Shown here piece by piece: positions 56,119-60,000 of a stretch of DNA of 60,000 nucleotides. Source of the stretch: Bolinopsis microptera (lineage: Eukaryota; Ctenophora; Tentaculata; Lobata; Bolinopsidae). Position numbers and translations under genes: made by a program. Numbering within the stretch: the first letter of the stretch is position 1; every line of letters starts with the position of its first letter. The stretch is taken from assembly GCF_026151205.1 (NCBI RefSeq), contig NC_087078.1, forward strand, positions 19,582,265 to 19,642,264, written 5' to 3'. Under the pieces are notes generated by a model that did not search any database, was not told where the DNA came from, and saw only the letters and a program-made list of their open reading frames with translations.

Positions 56119-57195
56119 GCACCAAAAGGTCGAATATACTATATTGACTTAAAATAAATAAGAGTCTAAGAATTATCAATACTAATGACTAAATTAATAT
56201 CACTCATAAGGATAATATGTAAACTGAAAGAAAAGACAATACCAGTGGTAAGGTATAAATATTAATTAATGCGATTAATAAGTTAATACATACATTGAAA
56301 ACAAATTGGAAATCTGAAAATTAACACAAAATAAGGTGGTAACGAAACTGTTCACGTGATTACACAGGAAGGTAGCTCGCTGCTCCATTTGTTGATGGAG
56401 TTACACGTGACAGTCGAGTAGCCGTTGATTGCTCTGTTTCCGTCACATGTGAACGCTACGATGTCACCTGCAAATTGTAGGTTCATAACCTACCAGGACC
56501 GTTAACCTGCAAACACTAATCTCAGTAACCTATTTAAAATTTGAATTACTTGAAATTAACCATAGAATAGAAATTAGCCCATTTAAAATTTTAACTTATA
56601 GCTTATAAATCTTAAACCGATGCTATTGTTAATTTCTGTTTCTCTATCTATTATTTTGGAGCTCCGCTATATAACATACAATTCCAACTGTGGATTTGCT
56701 TTATTGTATAAGATTCTTGTAGACTGTAGAGCTTTGTTGCTGGCATGGATTTTAAGTAGTTTCACTTTATGGCTCTAAAATGCATTACTGCTGGCCAGTC
56801 TTTCAAATCGTACCTATCTATTTATCGTGCAAAAGAGCTATGCCTGACTGACCTTCAGTCAGTTATTCGGTTTCTCGCTTGCTCTTTACGGGCGAATAAA
56901 ATACTAGTAAGTCTCGCGGCGAGACTCTCGCCTTAAGTTCTATATCAACCATTGCGGTCGTAGCAGTTTAAATCAATTTATAATCAGTATTTTAGAATTT
57001 TGGAGTTCACTGAACCATTATTGATTTTAACCATTATCATTCTTAGCTATTTTTTATTTTTAGCATTACTGTACTCAATTAACCCAAGACTTAAGAACAG
57101 CCTTAACTATCACTATTCAAATATCTCTAAGTAAAAAGGCATTCACAGCAGGGCACCAAACAGTGCTGCACGCCGCCCCACTAAAACCATCGTAA
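56119..57195. other. Non-coding stretch
   Basis: No gene seen. Small hairpins include GTAGGTT-CAT-AACCTAC near 56480-56497 and a CACGTG pair near 56355-56455. Confidence 0.3.
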
Positions 57196-58260
57196 CATTG
57201 AGTATTTTGTTCCAAATATAACTACTACTACTACTACTGCTACTATTACTAGTAGTAACATTGAGAATATTGTTCCAAATATAACTACTACTACTACTAC
57301 TACTAGTGTACTACTACTACTAGTAGTAACATTGAGAATATTGTTCCAAATATAACTACTACTACTACTACTATTACTAGTAGTAACATTGAGAATATTG
57401 TTCCAAATATAACTACTACTACTACTACTACTAGTGTACTACTACTACTAGTAGTAACATTGAGAATATTGTTCCAAATATAACTACTACTACTACTACT
57501 ATTACTAGTAGTAACATTGAGAATATTGTTCCAAATATAACTACTACTACTACTACTACTAGTGTACTACTACTACTAGTAGTAACATTGAGAATATTGT
57601 TCCAAATATAACTACTACTACTACTACTACTACTAGTAGTAACATTGAGAATATTGTTCCAAATATAACTACTACTACTACTACTACTAGTGTACTACTA
57701 CTACTAGCAGTAACATTGAGAATATTGTTCCAAATATAACTACTACTACTACTACTACTACTAGTAGTAACATTGAGAATATTGTTCCAAATCTAACTAC
57801 TACTACTACTACTGCTACTAGTAGTAACATTGAGTATATTGTTCCAAATATAACTACCACTACTACTACTACTACTAGTAGTAACATTGAGAATATTGTT
57901 CCAAATATAACTACTACTACTACTACTGCTACTAGTAGTAACATTGAGTATATTGTTCCAAATATAACTACCACTACTACTACTACTACTAGTAGTAACA
58001 TTGAGTATATTGTTCCAAATATAACTACTACTACTACTACTACTACTAGTAGTAACATTGAGAATATTGTTCAAAATATACCTACTACTACTACTACTAC
58101 TACTAGTAACATTGAGAATATTGTTCCAAATATAACTAGTACTACTACTACTACTACTACTACTATTAGTAACATTGAGAATATTGTTCCAAATATAACT
58201 ACTACTACTACTACTACTACTAGTAGTAGTAACATTGAGAATATTGTTCCAAATATACCT
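57196..58260 (+). repeat. Satellite array with (ACT)n and TAACATTGAGAATATTGTTC
   Basis: About 18 units of 45-65 bp, each TAACATTGAGAATATTGTTC + CAAATATA + (ACT)n + CTAGTAG, with length changes confined to the (ACT)n part. In the first half long units (with CTAGTGTACTACTACTACTAG) alternate with short ones. Long minus-strand frames are artefacts. Confidence 0.95.
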
Positions 58261-59280
58261 CAGTTTTTTAATCGACCATAATAAGTATAACTTAGCTATT
58301 TATGGAATTTCCCCGTGCAAGCACCTATTATTCGCGTTCTCCTTGCTCTATAGTTGGTAACACCGTTACTAGTAGGCACAAGCAGTGCGGTATTATCCAC
58401 CTTTACACCACACAGCCGTTTATGATTATTCCCGCAAATGACTTTATAATTCCAAGAAATCCGGCTGAAAAAACTTGTCCATGATCTTCTATTGGTAGTA
58501 TTTACAATTTTGTCGGCAAAAATCATAATTCTTACTCACTCAGACTTAATCGGATTGTTACTTGGTCATCTATTGCTCAACCAATTAATCCTTAATATAG
58601 AGAGGCCCTCGTATTACGAGTCATAGGAGTTAATATGGAAGTTCAGTAAAAACAAGAATTTCGCCGCGGTTAAACCACACACGATCAATTTTCCCTACGA
58701 TGTACTTGTACCATCAATTCTTTTGAATGAAAAGTGTGACTGGAAAAAAGTGCAACATATTTACATACTATGCAATGTTTTTTTATAAATGAGTAGGATT
58801 TGTGCATGGTAAAAATTGACGATTTATTTCACCAATGCAGCGCCGCGCATCAACATTTAATAAATCCAGAAAATTGCGGAAAATAACTCTGCGAAGGAGG
58901 AATTTCATTGTAATTAATTAACACATGGCTAGCGTCGCGCGCAGCATAACATACCCTTCCTATACACTTAATTATAGGGGAGTGGTCTATATTGCGAAGG
59001 AGCAGACTTTTGTCGACAACGTAGGTCCATCCGGCCACCTCATATATCCAAACCCGATTGAGGAATTTAATTCTCCCTTTGAATCAATCAAGCTAGATTA
59101 TTTGTTGTAAATACTGAGATCAAACTATCAATTTACAGGCTATCGTCAAACATGTTGCAAGGCGTCATTTTCGGTGACATAATCCTAAAAATTGTAAAAA
59201 GTTAGTAAACCCAAAATTCCTTTTAAAATCTGAACACTCTTAAAACGGTTATATAATTAAAATAAAGATGTTAGGAGTAA
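58261..59280. other. No convincing gene
   Basis: Frames at 58302-58484 (+) and 58296-58526 (-) overlap each other and have no domain. A 61-residue ATG frame at 58925-59110 (MASVARSITYPSYTLNYRGV...) is unrecognised and may be an exon fragment or chance. Confidence 0.3.
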
Positions 59281-59995
59281 TTAGGGAAGGCCAAAAGGAT
59301 TTATAGTGTTTATTCCTAAAGGTTTTAAAGTCTTGAGTTGTTGAGTATATTTATGTTCACGAACTTCTAAAGTTTTAGGACTAGAATTATCAATAATTGA
59401 CACATAAATTTTTTTGTTAAAATCGTCCCTTTGTCTAAAACCCTGATCCAACAAATGTAAGCCCAAACTATATTCATCACTTGTTTCATCTACCTTATCA
59501 CCATTTAAAAGTTTATAATATTTGACCCTATGTTCTCCAGTCCTAACCCGTAGAGAGCGAGTAGTGCGACCGACGTAAGCCTTTCCACAGAAACTACATT
59601 GGAACAGATAAATGATGTTGTAACTCAGGCAGTTTCCAGGGGAAGCTTTAACCTTCTTGCCGTTCACTTTGAATTCATGGCTGCCTTTGACAAGTTCGCA
59701 GCATTTGCATCTTGGCATATGGCATTTGCTGGTTGGAACTTGGACCATGTTTAGCTCCTAAAGCAAGTTCTTTCAATTTGACGAGGCGATATTCTAGGCT
59801 TGGCCCTGTTTTCTTGGTGTAACTGAATATTTTCTTTCTAGGTGTGGAAGCTGTTGAGGAGGTCTCTTGGGATGTTTCAACAGTGTCACTTTCACTGAAA
59901 CTCCTTGTTCTTGAGAGGTGTTCTTCATACTTCTTAGTCACAGACACCAGATCATCATCACTACCATTTAGAACCCCCCCCCCCCTCAGCTGATT
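59281..59995 (-). pseudogene. GIY-YIG endonuclease of a Penelope-like element (frameshifted, cut by window edge)
   Basis: The frame 59748-59281 has CHMPRCKCC, then NIIYLFQCSFCGKAYVGRTT with R.R...H following, and ends LKTLKPLGINTINPFG. This is the GIY-YIG nuclease with the preceding cysteines and the terminal L.P.GIN..FG seen in Penelope-like retroelements. The frame 59947-59675 upstream (SVTKKYEEHL, SLEYRLVKLKELALGAKHG) joins only with a one-base shift near 59748. The reverse transcriptase that should precede it would lie beyond the window. A poly-C run at 59974-59986 interrupts the upstream part. Other GIY-YIG mobile elements are possible. Confidence 0.6.
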
Positions 59996-60000
59996 ACGTA

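Noticed and set aside
57687-58074. Val-rich and Ser/Asn-rich proteins on the minus strand
   Set aside because: Translation of the (ACT)n satellite.

Overview
This is an AT-rich eukaryotic window dense in transposons. It comes from an animal and most likely an early-branching invertebrate. The suggestion of a sponge rests only on style: a receptor with one divergent SRCR-like module plus cysteine-rich repeats, short introns, and LINE, Penelope-like, hAT and foldback elements packed together. Nothing here is prokaryotic. The real host genes are spliced and do not show up as long open frames; I found them by matching splice sites and codon phase.

Layout. 1-4.65 kb: three LINE pieces, two of them head to head. 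4.89-9.69 kb: a LINE of the restriction-like-endonuclease (R2/R4/Hero) type, 3856 bp long, in perfect head-to-tail tandem with a 941-bp truncated copy. 9.89-11.39 kb: a frameshifted gene fusing an AlkB-like 2OG-Fe(II) oxygenase to an SGNH hydrolase. 12-16.6 kb: mostly non-coding, with a MITE-like inverted repeat and an 11-copy array of CACGTG boxes. 17-21.2 kb: three satellite arrays (39 bp, 51 bp, ATCTTAC).

22.1-35.55 kb: a plus-strand host gene of unknown function with at least eight phase-matched exons (two microexons of 30 and 15 nt) and an 8.9-kb last-but-one intron. That intron holds a 5.4-kb foldback element (26.58-31.97 kb) with its own nested insertion, a minus-strand membrane receptor gene (32.47-33.95 kb) and a LINE fragment.

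37.99-45.83 kb: a 7.84-kb DNA transposon with inverted ends. It carries a five-exon minus-strand gene whose product joins an N-terminal hydrophobic segment, zinc fingers, a FEN1/PIN-like nuclease region and a C-terminal CXC-type cysteine cluster. 47.04-48.67 kb: a complete four-exon TSPO (translocator protein) gene on the minus strand. 49.7-54.6 kb: LINE fragments, a 7-bp GGGAACT satellite, and a MITE with degenerate telomere-like repeats that also occur in the large transposon. 55.30-56.11 kb: an internally deleted hAT element with an exact 8-bp target duplication. 57.2-58.26 kb: a satellite containing (ACT)n. 59.28-60 kb: a GIY-YIG endonuclease gene, probably from a Penelope-like element.

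The host genes do not form a pathway with one another. Apart from them the window is a record of nested transposon insertions and of tandem arrays whose units are built from short palindromes. The strongest candidates for something little described are the intron-bearing FEN1-like transposon and the AlkB-SGNH fusion.
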